Shown here piece after piece: positions 1-6,591 of a stretch of 11,768 nucleotides of DNA. Position 1 is the first letter of the stretch; each line of letters starts with the position of its first letter. The position numbers were made by a program, and so were the translations under genes. The stretch covers positions 1 to 11,768 of the forward strand of contig SVQS01000047.1 in NCBI GenBank assembly GCA_015065205.1, given 5' to 3'. The DNA comes from Oscillospiraceae bacterium (GTDB lineage Bacteria; Bacillota; Clostridia; Oscillospirales; CAG-272). The notes beneath the pieces are model-generated. The model made no database searches, was not told the origin of the DNA, and saw only the letters and a list, made by a program, of their open reading frames with translations.

Positions 1-1
1 G

Positions 2-1105
2 GACAATCCGGATGAGGATGATGCGTATTTGGATATTCCGATTCAAAAAGCGCGCGGTTATATGAGTAAAGACTACGGGCCCAAGGATTCTTCAATCTCG
101 ATTCGTATGAAATTCTATTTGGATTGGGAACATCGAGCAGATGGCGATGGTGGCTACTCACTTTTGCGTGACGGTATGGAAATTGGGCGCATTGTGCTTG
201 GCGAGGCAGACGATATTGCAAATTGGAAAATTCTCAATCAAACCGATGCCAGCCCCAAATCGCTGCAAGTGACGGAATATCTTGAAAAAAGCGGAACGGG
301 TGAGACCTTGCGTTTTCGTTACCGTTTCTATTATCGCTATATGGAATGCGGGAAAGAACGTGCAATAACCTTGACAATTGCCTATGGAGAAATTGATAAT
401 TTTGTGCACACGCAGCTTCGCGAGAGTGCCATTTATCGAGAGCATCATACCGACCCGATGTACGGTGCGCTTTCACACGTACAGGATAAGCCGATCGTGG
501 TTTTGGGGAATAGCTTTATTTCTACCTCTAATATCGGCTACATCTACAATGCTATAGCGATAAGCAGCGGAAAATCAGCCACAATGACTGCGATATCGCG
601 TGGGTATGCCAGCATCAGTACGTATGCACAGGATACAGCCCTTTTGAGACGCATTGCAAATGGTGAATGGAGTGCGGTATTTCTGTGCGGATTTTACGGT
701 CGTGATGTTGAGTCGGTAGGCATTATCAAAAATGCCTGCAATAAATCCAATACGCAGCTTATTATTTTCCCGGCACATAATGAAAGTGACGCAATGCTTG
801 GCATCTCTATAGGGCCTCATCCCGAGTTGCTTTGCATCAATTGGAAGCGTGAGATCGATCAACTCATCAATGAGGGACGCTCAAAGTGGGATTTCTGCAT
901 CGATGATGCGCATTCTCACAGTACTCCTCTGGCAGGATACGTAGGTGCTATGATGATCTGGCGTGCCATTTACGGTGAGATGCCGAATGTAACATTGACG
1001 ACCGACTACATCGACCAAGCCTGGGCTGATTCTGTCCTCGGTTCGTACCTGGATTCTCCCACCTTTGAGTTGATAAAGATTTCGGACATAAATGTTTTGG
1101 GGTAA
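2..1105 (+). CDS. SGNH/GDSL-like hydrolase, 5' end cut by window edge
   Basis: The frame is open to the left edge. The first in-frame TTG (29) is unlikely to be the true start, because codons before it (reading DNPDEDDAY) match the style and place of the same region in the paralogue at 1959-3185. The intact gene probably begins outside the window with a lipoprotein signal peptide. Two parts are visible: an N-terminal part with LLRDGMEIGRIVLG and YLEKSGTG, and a C-terminal SGNH-like domain. The latter has a block I-like GNSF (candidate nucleophile Ser, codon 512-514) and a block V-like DDAH (902-913) followed by STPLAGY. SGNH enzymes usually remove acyl or acetyl groups from sugars or lipids. 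A clear block III GxND is not seen, so activity is uncertain. A terminator follows at 1141-1180. Family assignment is by motif; the substrate is unknown. Confidence 0.7.
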   Translation, partial: DNPDEDDAYLDIPIQKARGYMSKDYGPKDSSISIRMKFYLDWEHRADGDGGYSLLRDGMEIGRIVLGEADDIANWKILNQTDASPKSLQVTEYLEKSGTGETLRFRYRFYYRYMECGKERAITLTIAYGEIDNFVHTQLRESAIYREHHTDPMYGALSHVQDKPIVVLGNSFISTSNIGYIYNAIAISSGKSATMTAISRGYASISTYAQDTALLRRIANGEWSAVFLCGFYGRDVESVGIIKNACNKSNTQLIIFPAHNESDAMLGISIGPHPELLCINWKREIDQLINEGRSKWDFCIDDAHSHSTPLAGYVGAMMIWRAIYGEMPNVTLTTDYIDQAWADSVLGSYLDSPTFELIKISDINVLG

Positions 1106-1140
1106 GCACATTGCGTTTTATACCGATAAAAATATAGTAC

Positions 1141-1180
1141 CGTGGCTGTCACAAATGCAAATTTGAGACAGCCACGTTTT
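1141..1180 (+). terminator. Rho-independent terminator after first SGNH-like gene
   Basis: A perfect 10-bp stem CGTGGCTGTC (1141-1150) / GACAGCCACG (1167-1176) is extended, after one A-A mismatch, by CAAAT/ATTTG closed by a GCAA tetraloop (1157-1160). TTTT follows at 1177-1180. The U-tract is short, but the stem is strong and sits 36 bases after the stop codon. Confidence 0.8.
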
Positions 1181-1182
1181 AC

Positions 1183-1211
1183 TTGAAATCTCTATTGTTT
1201 TGTGCTATATT
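1183..1211 (+). promoter_or_regulatory. Sigma-A promoter for the tail-anchored protein gene
   Basis: TTGAAA (1183-1188), a 17-base spacer, and TATATT (1206-1211). The start codon of the next gene is 24 bases downstream, leaving a short leader with an AAAGGG ribosome binding site. It starts immediately after the preceding terminator, so the next gene is probably transcribed independently. Confidence 0.65.
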
Positions 1212-1234
1212 ACGAGTAGAAAGGGCGTGATTCT

Positions 1235-1849
1235 ATGAAGGGAATCAGAAATAAAGTTTTAGAGCTTATCGACAAATACGAGAATCGGCTTGCAGAAAAA
1301 GGCATAGCGCTGGAGCTTTCTAAAAAGTACGTTGAGGAACAAGTACAAGAGAGAAGCGGTGGCGCATACTCGAGAACAGTAATACTCAATGCTTTGGAAC
1401 GTGCGCGCGACAAAAAACGCGAGGTTGAAAAAGGCTACAAATTTGAGCCGAACAAATGGCATAGCCTTGTATTAACCGTTGTCCCGTTGGACAAAAAACT
1501 TGTTCACCGCACAAGCCGTCGGGAATACGCATTTGTGTTGAAACAAGTGGTACGTCCGCACGTCGGAGAAGAGCCTGTGGAAACAGTCTATCAAGAAGAA
1601 AAGGTTCTCCGAAAAATTGAAAAGACAATATTAAAAATCCTCAAAAAAGCCGAAAGAATGAGTGTGCAGCAGGTGTGCACGGATACATTTCGGGATGCTT
1701 TTCGATATTCCTTTTTGTCAAAATACGGCTACAAAGACAATTTTTGCGGCAAAGATCGCTTCACGTGGGATATGATCTTTATGTTCTTGGCAGTAGCGAT
1801 TTGTGTTGGTATTATTGTCATTTCGTGGGCAATAACGAAGTTGATTTGA
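1235..1849 (+). CDS. Hypothetical protein with C-terminal membrane anchor
   Basis: I do not recognise a family. The 204-residue product is highly charged and Lys/Glu/Arg-rich over residues 1-175, with predicted helical stretches near 1-65 and 120-145 and a likely beta-rich section between (LVLTVVPLD, YAFVLKQVV). It ends in one hydrophobic segment at about 180-204 (IFMFLAVAICVGIIVISWAI), with almost nothing beyond it. This suggests a cytoplasmic domain tethered by a C-terminal anchor; there is no signal peptide. The ATG at 1235 is preceded by AAAGGG and by its own promoter at 1183-1211. It lies between the two SGNH-like paralogues on the same strand, which makes a role at the envelope plausible but unproven. 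Possible hydrolase, nuclease or receptor motifs were not seen. Confidence 0.7.
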   Translation: MKGIRNKVLELIDKYENRLAEKGIALELSKKYVEEQVQERSGGAYSRTVILNALERARDKKREVEKGYKFEPNKWHSLVLTVVPLDKKLVHRTSRREYAFVLKQVVRPHVGEEPVETVYQEEKVLRKIEKTILKILKKAERMSVQQVCTDTFRDAFRYSFLSKYGYKDNFCGKDRFTWDMIFMFLAVAICVGIIVISWAITKLI

Positions 1850-1885
1850 TAATTGACCTGCTCTATCCAAATTGAGAAATTGTTA

Positions 1886-1914
1886 TTGACAGCGTTCTAC
1901 AAAAATGATAAAAT
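1886..1914 (+). promoter_or_regulatory. Sigma-A promoter for the SGNH-like lipoprotein gene
   Basis: A consensus TTGACA (1886-1891), a 17-base spacer and TAAAAT (1909-1914). The initiation codon is about 45 bases downstream of the -10, with GGAGG at 1946-1950. It begins 36 bases after the previous stop codon. Confidence 0.8.
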
Positions 1915-1958
1915 AAAAACAAGTATTTGCCGAGTTTAACGCATTGGAGGAAACTATC

Positions 1959-3185
1959 TTGAAAAAAACAAGTCGTATCATAATCGCCCTTATCCTTGCT
2001 CTTTGCTGTTTGCTTGGGGGATGCGGTAGTGCAAACTCCGAGCCCGAAGCAACCGACGAAACCACAACCGATCAGAAAACAAATCGCAATGAGAACAAGG
2101 ATTATTTGAATATCCCCTTGAAAGAATGTTCCAAATTTGTAACAAGCTATTACTGTGTGAAGGATGCCTACCAAACAATTGGCTTGAAGCTCTGCGAAAA
2201 TTGGGAAGAGCGTGAGGATGGAGAGGGTGGACGCATCCTTTTGCGTGACGGCAAGGAGATCGGACGCATTGTTTTGGGTGCCGCCGACGATCTGTCTGAG
2301 TGGAAAGATCTTGATCAGCAAACGTTCAGCAGTGCAGCGGGTCTGATTGTCAATCAATATCTTGAAAAAAGCGGAACAGGTGCGACCTTGCGCTTCCGCC
2401 ATCGCTATACCTATTCCTATAGCGAGGATGGCGTTTTCCATCGAATTACGTTGACAATAAACTATGGCGAATTGGATAAGGCTGCACAAGATGCTCTGCG
2501 CAAAGAGGTTGAGTATGGAGAGTATACCCTCAACCCAAGGTTTAACGAGCTATCCGAATTGCGTGATAAGCGCATTTTGGTGGTTGGCAACAGCTTTATC
2601 GGCACTTCGCAGATCGGTAACGTTTACAATGAGATTGCCGAGAGAAGCGGCAAGGAAGAATTGATGATGGCTGTCTCCGAGGGATATGCAACCGTCAAAA
2701 CGTATGCCGAGAGTGAATACTTCATAAACCGTGTTGAAAACGGAGATTGGAGTGCCGTGTTTGTGTGCGGTTTTTATACGGATATGAACCAAGATCTTGG
2801 TATTATCAAGCGTGCGTGTGAGAAATCCGGCACAAAGCTGATCATTTTCCCCGCACATAACGAGAACCGTGCGATGATTGAGAGCGCAAAACGCGCTTAT
2901 CCCAGCCTGCTTTGCCTGGATTGGAAGCGCGAGATCGATGAATTGATCGCCGAGGGGCGCGACAAATGGGATTTTTGTTATGACGACGAACATCTGCACA
3001 GTACGCCCTTGGCGGGGTACGTAGGTGCTATGATGATCTGGCGTGCCATTTACGGTGAAATGCCCTCGGTCGACATCAATGATACTTATCTTCCGCAGGA
3101 TAATTACGACGCCATTCTTGGAGATTACCTTACCTCACCCGCCATCAAGCTGATCGATATTTCAAAGATAACCTTTCTGGAATAA
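1959..3185 (+). CDS. SGNH/GDSL-like lipoprotein
   Basis: This 408-residue protein is probably an exported lipid-anchored hydrolase. I chose the TTG at 1959 because GGAGG (1946-1950) lies 8 bases upstream; an in-frame TTG at 1944 overlaps that site. From 1959 the product starts MKKTSR, then a hydrophobic core and a lipobox LGGC with the lipidated Cys at residue 22. A Ser/Thr/Glu/Asn-rich linker follows to about residue 48. Residues 75-200 resemble the N-terminal part of the partial paralogue at 2-1105. The C-terminal part shows GNSF (Ser212, candidate nucleophile) and DDEH (Asp342, His345), which fit SGNH blocks I and V. Block III is not obvious, unless FPAHNE (298-303) plays that part. The two paralogues look roughly 60% identical by eye over the catalytic part. 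Substrate unknown; surface polysaccharide deacylation is only a guess. Confidence 0.75.
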   Translation: MKKTSRIIIALILALCCLLGGCGSANSEPEATDETTTDQKTNRNENKDYLNIPLKECSKFVTSYYCVKDAYQTIGLKLCENWEEREDGEGGRILLRDGKEIGRIVLGAADDLSEWKDLDQQTFSSAAGLIVNQYLEKSGTGATLRFRHRYTYSYSEDGVFHRITLTINYGELDKAAQDALRKEVEYGEYTLNPRFNELSELRDKRILVVGNSFIGTSQIGNVYNEIAERSGKEELMMAVSEGYATVKTYAESEYFINRVENGDWSAVFVCGFYTDMNQDLGIIKRACEKSGTKLIIFPAHNENRAMIESAKRAYPSLLCLDWKREIDELIAEGRDKWDFCYDDEHLHSTPLAGYVGAMMIWRAIYGEMPSVDINDTYLPQDNYDAILGDYLTSPAIKLIDISKITFLE

Positions 3186-3244
3186 TTGCACAATGGACAG
3201 GGTGCGAAAATCAACTTTGCATTACATCGAAAGGAGCAAACGAT

Positions 3245-3742
3245 ATGAGCAGATATGGCATTCACGAGTTATTTGAGTATTTAGATGCATCTGCCGCCTG
3301 CGAGGAATTGGATCTTCCAAACGGCGAATTTGTTGCACGTAATGGCAAATCGTTCAAAAAAGCCATGGTGGTTTACACTGTTTTAGCGATTTGCATGGGG
3401 GTGCTTATACTGTTCTTGAATAGAGAGGCTTGGGATATAGCAGTGTTTGTTTTATCTCTTGGCGCTCTTATGCTCATGCTTTCGCTAACCCTTCTGACAT
3501 ACCGTTGTACGGTCAATAAGATTTCACTAAAGGAAGAATATTGGATACTGTGCTTCAAATGCAAAAAGGAGATTTTTTGGAAAGATATCAAATATAAAAA
3601 ACTCAAATATGGGAAAACAAAATCGATTACTTTTTATGATGCTAACAAGAAAAGATTGATGTCTTTTGACGCTTCCATAGTAGGATTTAAGAGAATTTGC
3701 AAAATGGCAAAAAGGAGCTCTATTCTCGAGTTCAAAAAATAA
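3245..3742 (+). CDS. Two-helix membrane protein with PH-like C-terminal domain
   Basis: A 165-residue product. Residues 1-38 are polar, two transmembrane segments lie at about 40-58 and 64-85, and a basic C-terminal part (86-165) has alternating beta-like segments. The arrangement of two helices followed by a small beta-rich cytosolic domain with a WKDI turn (112-115) and a terminal helix (144-157) resembles bacterial PH-like membrane proteins (YcxB/DUF6560 style). That assignment rests on pattern only. AAGGAG (3231-3236) is 8 bases before the ATG. The gene follows the lipoprotein by 59 bases, with no terminator or convincing promoter between them, so it may be co-transcribed. Function unknown. 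Confidence 0.7.
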   Translation: MSRYGIHELFEYLDASAACEELDLPNGEFVARNGKSFKKAMVVYTVLAICMGVLILFLNREAWDIAVFVLSLGALMLMLSLTLLTYRCTVNKISLKEEYWILCFKCKKEIFWKDIKYKKLKYGKTKSITFYDANKKRLMSFDASIVGFKRICKMAKRSSILEFKK

Positions 3743-3765
3743 GTTGACTTCCAAGGAAGGGTAAA

Positions 3766-4050
3766 ATGAAAAAACTTTTGAAATTTTTAGGCATCATTGC
3801 TACTATTATTATGGTGGTTTGGAATTTGGTCGAAATACTTGCAATTCCTGCTTTTTTCGCGCTTATCGGTTGGTTAAATAATTATCCGTGGCAGTATTAT
3901 GCTGCAACCATAGGCGGATTTTTTGTGATTGCAGGTGTTATACAACTCATTTGTCATTTCGTTTTTAAACGTTTGGAGAAAAAATACGAATCTGCTTTGA
4001 TAAGATTTTTCTCTAAAATCTTTGGTGAAAAGATAGATGAGCAACAGTGA
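3766..4050 (+). CDS. Small two-helix membrane protein
   Basis: A 94-residue product with two hydrophobic spans (about 7-37 and 44-67) joined by a short turn (NNYPWQYY), then a basic amphipathic tail ending DEQQ. No recognised family motif and no cleavable signal peptide is apparent; the first span looks like a membrane segment. GGAAGG (3755-3760) precedes the ATG by 5 bases. It starts 23 bases after the preceding membrane protein stop and has no visible promoter of its own, so the two are probably one transcriptional unit. AT-rich codon use matches its upstream neighbour and differs from the C-ending codon preference of glyS. Role unknown; it might be an accessory subunit for the preceding membrane protein. 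Confidence 0.65.
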   Translation: MKKLLKFLGIIATIIMVVWNLVEILAIPAFFALIGWLNNYPWQYYAATIGGFFVIAGVIQLICHFVFKRLEKKYESALIRFFSKIFGEKIDEQQ

Positions 4051-4088
4051 TTTATATGACTTTTTTCTTCAAAAATTCTTCCAATCTC

Positions 4089-4117
4089 TTGACATCCCCC
4101 AAAAAAGATGGTACAAT
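4089..4117 (+). promoter_or_regulatory. Sigma-A promoter of glyS
   Basis: TTGACA (4089-4094), a 17-base spacer, and TACAAT (4112-4117), a near-consensus promoter. The predicted transcript starts near 4124, only about 26 bases before the glyS ATG. That is too little for a T-box leader or other riboswitch. It also argues against an upstream in-frame start at 4108, which would lie within the promoter. Confidence 0.85.
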
Positions 4118-4149
4118 ATGAAAGATATCTTCAACAGAGGAGAAGTACT

Positions 4150-5565
4150 ATGAAAAATTCCGAAAAAACAATGGACAAGATCGTCGCGCTTTGCAAAACG
4201 CGTGGCTTCATTTTCCCCGGCTCCGAAATTTACGGCGGCTTGGCAAACTCCTGGGACTACGGCCCTCTTGGCGTTGAGTTTAAGAACAACGTTAAGCGCG
4301 CTTGGTGGAAGAAGTTTGTTCAGGAAAGCAAATATAACGTAGGTCTTGACAGTGCTATTATTATGAATCCCGAGGCTTGGGTGGCTTCCGGTCACGTTGG
4401 CGGCTTCTCCGACCCTCTTATGGACTGCAAGCAGTGCAAAATGCGTCACCGCGCTGATAAGCTCATCGAGGATTACGCATTCCAAAACGGTCTTAACGAC
4501 AATCCTGCCGCTTGGACCTTTGAAGAGATGTCTGCCTACATCAAGGAAAAGGGCATCGCTTGCCCGCAATGTGGCAGCCACGATTTCGCTGACATCAAGA
4601 AGTTTAACTTGATGTTCAAGACCTTTATCGGTGTTACCGAGGATAACACCAACACCGTTTATCTTCGTCCCGAAACTGCACAGGGTATCTTTGTAAACTT
4701 CCCAGCAGCACAACGCACCACGCGCAAAAAGCTGCCTTTCGGTATTGCGCAAATCGGTAAGTCCTTCCGCAATGAAATTACGCCCGGTAACTTCGTTTTC
4801 CGCACCCGTGAGTTCGAGCAGATGGAGCTTGAGTTCTTCTGCAAGCCCGGAACCGACCTCGAATGGTTCGCATATTGGAAGAACTACTGCCACCAATTCC
4901 TTTTGAACCTCGGTATGAGAGACGAGAACCTTCGTCTGCGTGACCACGATCCGGACGAGCTCTGCTTCTACTCCAAGGCAACTACCGACTTCGAGTTCCT
5001 CTTCCCGTTTGGATGGGGCGAGCTTTGGGGCGTTGCCGACCGTACCGACTACGACCTTGGTCAACACCAAACCCACAGCGGCAAGGATATGACTTACTTC
5101 GATCAAGAGACCGGTGAGCACTATATTCCTTACGTTATCGAGCCCTCTTTGGGTGCCGACCGCGTAGCTCTTGCATTCCTGGTTGACGCTTACGACGAGG
5201 AAGTTATTGACGAGGCAAAGAACGACGTCCGCACTGTTTTGCATCTGCATCCCGCACTCGCACCCTTCAAGGCTGCCATTCTGCCTCTTTCCAAGAAGCT
5301 TGGCGACAAGGCAGGCGAGGTTTATGAGGAGCTTTCCAAATACTTTATGGTTGACTACGACGAGACCGGTTCTATCGGCAAGCGTTACCGCCGTCAAGAC
5401 GAGATTGGCACACCTCTTTGCATTACCATCGACTTTGAGACCGTTGGCGATGAAAACACCCCTGCCGACAACTGCGTAACCGTTCGCGACCGCGACACCA
5501 TGGAGCAGGTACGTTTGCCCATTTCCGAACTCAAGGAATACATTGAGAAAAAGATTCAATTTTGA
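4150..5565 (+). CDS. glyS: Glycyl-tRNA synthetase (single-chain, alpha2 type)
   Basis: Charges tRNA-Gly with glycine in the cytoplasm. The 471-residue length and sequence match the homodimeric class II enzyme (the glyS/glyQS type of many Bacillota), not the alpha2beta2 form. Visible hallmarks are the N-terminal CKTRGFIFPGSEIYGG (15-30) and WDYGPLG (35-41), and a likely zinc site from Cys93, Cys96, Cys138 and Cys141. Also present are YLRPETAQGIF (171-181), class II motif 2 around FRNE (207-210) with FRTREFEQME (217-226), and motif 3 with GADR (335-338). An anticodon-binding C-terminal domain follows from about residue 360 (FKAAILPL, DETGSIGKRYRRQDEIGTP). The ATG at 4150 is preceded by GAGGAG (4137-4142). 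The gene is monocistronic, with its own promoter and terminator. Codon use is strongly biased to C-ending codons, as in the ribosomal operon, which suggests high expression. Confidence 0.97.
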   Translation: MKNSEKTMDKIVALCKTRGFIFPGSEIYGGLANSWDYGPLGVEFKNNVKRAWWKKFVQESKYNVGLDSAIIMNPEAWVASGHVGGFSDPLMDCKQCKMRHRADKLIEDYAFQNGLNDNPAAWTFEEMSAYIKEKGIACPQCGSHDFADIKKFNLMFKTFIGVTEDNTNTVYLRPETAQGIFVNFPAAQRTTRKKLPFGIAQIGKSFRNEITPGNFVFRTREFEQMELEFFCKPGTDLEWFAYWKNYCHQFLLNLGMRDENLRLRDHDPDELCFYSKATTDFEFLFPFGWGELWGVADRTDYDLGQHQTHSGKDMTYFDQETGEHYIPYVIEPSLGADRVALAFLVDAYDEEVIDEAKNDVRTVLHLHPALAPFKAAILPLSKKLGDKAGEVYEELSKYFMVDYDETGSIGKRYRRQDEIGTPLCITIDFETVGDENTPADNCVTVRDRDTMEQVRLPISELKEYIEKKIQF

Positions 5566-5580
5566 GTAACGTATAGCAAA

Positions 5581-5616
5581 AAAACAGGCACACATCAAGC
5601 GATGTGTGCCTGTTTT
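5581..5616 (+). terminator. Strong intrinsic terminator of glyS
   Basis: A perfect 16-bp stem: AAAACAGGCACACATC (5581-5596), loop AAGC (5597-5600), then the exact complement ending in GTTTT (5601-5616). It starts 15 bases after the glyS stop. The A/T ends make it potentially bidirectional. Confidence 0.92.
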
Positions 5617-5622
5617 GCGTGA

Positions 5623-5985
5623 GAAAGTTTTTGCTCAAGCTTTTTTCAAAAAGCTTGCGGGGTGGAGGGGCAGCGCCCTCCATTGCGGCGTTTTTCTTTT
5701 TTGAAGCTTTTTTCTTTTGCGCCTACTTCGTCAAAAGAAAAAAGCGACTGACAAATCTTCGTGGGCAAACAGTCTGCTTACTTGTGTAAACTTGATAGCC
5801 GCCTTTTCTTTGCAAAGTGGAGGCGCAAAGAAAGAAGCTTAGGCTACGCTCCGCTACGCCGCATTGGCTTCGCCAACGCACAAAAAGAAACGCCGAGGTT
5901 TTGTTTCGCGTGTTGCGACACGCGACAAGGGCTACTCGCCCTTGACCTCGGAAACTTTTTGAAAAAAGTTTCATCAAAAACTTTC
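5623..5985. repeat. Imperfect inverted-repeat element of mirrored hairpin modules (MITE-like)
   Basis: No credible gene lies between 5617 and 6007. The ends are an exact 11-bp inverted repeat, GAAAGTTTTTG (5623-5633) / CAAAAACTTTC (5975-5985). Moving inward from both sides, modules recur in mirror order. First is a 10-bp hairpin (5636-5657 left, 5951-5972 right). Then come GC-rich hairpins (5663-5682 left, 5893-5951 right). Last is a hairpin with a GCGCCT-like loop (5704-5745 left, 5801-5840 right). The centre is 5746-5800. No transposase is present, so a non-autonomous mobile or structural repeat is the simplest reading. TTTTGCGT occurs just outside each end (5613-5620, 5992-5999), a possible but unproven target duplication. 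Confidence 0.7.
5893..5951. other. Three-way-junction-forming segment inside the repeat element
   Basis: The outer helix is CCGAGGT (5893-5899) / ACCTCGG (5945-5951). Inside it lie two perfect hairpins directly abutting each other: TCGCGTGT (5906-5913) / ACACGCGA (5918-5925), and CAAGGGC (5926-5932) / GCCCTTG (5938-5944). The six bases TTTGTT (5900-5905) would be the only unpaired junction strand. The fold is read from base complementarity; whether it forms in RNA or DNA is unknown. Confidence 0.65.
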
Positions 5986-6007
5986 GTTCGCTTTTGCGTA
6001 AGCAACA

Positions 6008-6034
6008 AAAAACGCGCACCGTGTGCGCGTTTTT
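6008..6034 (-). terminator. Terminator of the minus-strand membrane protein/regulator operon
   Basis: A 12-bp stem AAAAACGCGCAC (6008-6019) / GTGCGCGTTTTT (6023-6034) with a 3-base loop. It is 14 bases beyond the stop codon of the minus-strand gene ending at 6049 and has T-runs on either strand, so it could stop transcription in both directions. Confidence 0.85.
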
Positions 6035-6048
6035 GCTATGTTTTTAAC

Positions 6049-6591
6049 TTAATCCTTGTTGTTTTCCACTACACGTTTTGCAGAACGCAAAATCTTTTCT
6101 CTGAGCCAATACGGTTCTACAATGCGGAAATCTGCATCCATTGAGAGGAGCAGTCCCAAAAACTTTTCCACGCTGTGGAACTCGCAAACGTATCTGTCGT
6201 GCGGCGCACGCGCCACGATGTAATTGCTGAGCTCCAGCGCGGTGAGTTTGTTTTTGATCTCTATCGTTGCCGAATAGGGGATCTGCATCTGAATGATCGA
6301 CTCATCCGCTGCCAATTCCTGCTTGGAGTGAACATTAAAAATTTCAGGAATATAAAGGTCGTCGTTGTCAGACGAGAGCAGGACGGGCAAGACGTAGCTT
6401 TCCTCATAGTAAAAGCCCTTGCGGCTGTTGTCATAAACGATCGGTGCTCCCAATTCACGGCGCAAATATTCAAAATCGCGTTGCGCTTGTCTGTGCGAAA
6501 TACCAAAGCGTTCAGCCAAGCGTTGCGCATTGGGGTAGCTTTTCATTGTCAGCTTTTTGTGCAGCCATTGAATTCGTATATTGGCGTTCAT
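6049..6591 (-). CDS. Small HTH regulator with WCX-like C-terminal domain
   Basis: Probably a cytoplasmic DNA-binding regulator of 180 residues. Residues 17-48 form a DeoR/HTH_11-style helix-turn-helix (AQRLAERFGISHRQAQRDFEY), followed by a wing (PIVYDNSRKGFYYEE, 50-64). Residues about 105-178 look like the WCX domain that ends WYL regulators: a beta strand (ATIEIKN), a helix, VCEFHSVEKFLGLLLS (135-150), then DADFRIVEPYWLREKI (152-167). Typical HTH-WYL-WCX proteins are about 300 residues. The central WYL core, which senses ligands or nucleic acid, seems missing. The ATG overlaps the stop of the upstream membrane protein gene as ATGA, with AAGGAG (6603-6608, complement) 11 bases upstream, implying translational coupling. 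It may control its own operon; the target is unknown. Confidence 0.75.
   Translation of the reverse strand: MNANIRIQWLHKKLTMKSYPNAQRLAERFGISHRQAQRDFEYLRRELGAPIVYDNSRKGFYYEESYVLPVLLSSDNDDLYIPEIFNVHSKQELAADESIIQMQIPYSATIEIKNKLTALELSNYIVARAPHDRYVCEFHSVEKFLGLLLSMDADFRIVEPYWLREKILRSAKRVVENNKD

Noticed and set aside
4108..4149. Upstream in-frame ATG extending glyS by 14 residues
   Set aside because: It lies in the promoter spacer, before the predicted transcript start, and lacks a ribosome binding site. The ATG at 4150 has GAGGAG.
4069..5598. A long open frame on the minus strand, 509 codons, opposite glyS
   Set aside because: It is a shadow of glyS: strong codon bias in the sense gene removes stops from the antisense frame. 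There is no recognisable homology or ribosome binding site, and it crosses the glyS promoter and terminator.
5604..6144. Several small open frames on both strands over the inverted-repeat element (up to 127 codons)
   Set aside because: They run through hairpins and terminators, lack good ribosome binding sites, and translate to low-complexity Phe/Lys/Ser/Arg-rich peptides typical of repeat DNA.
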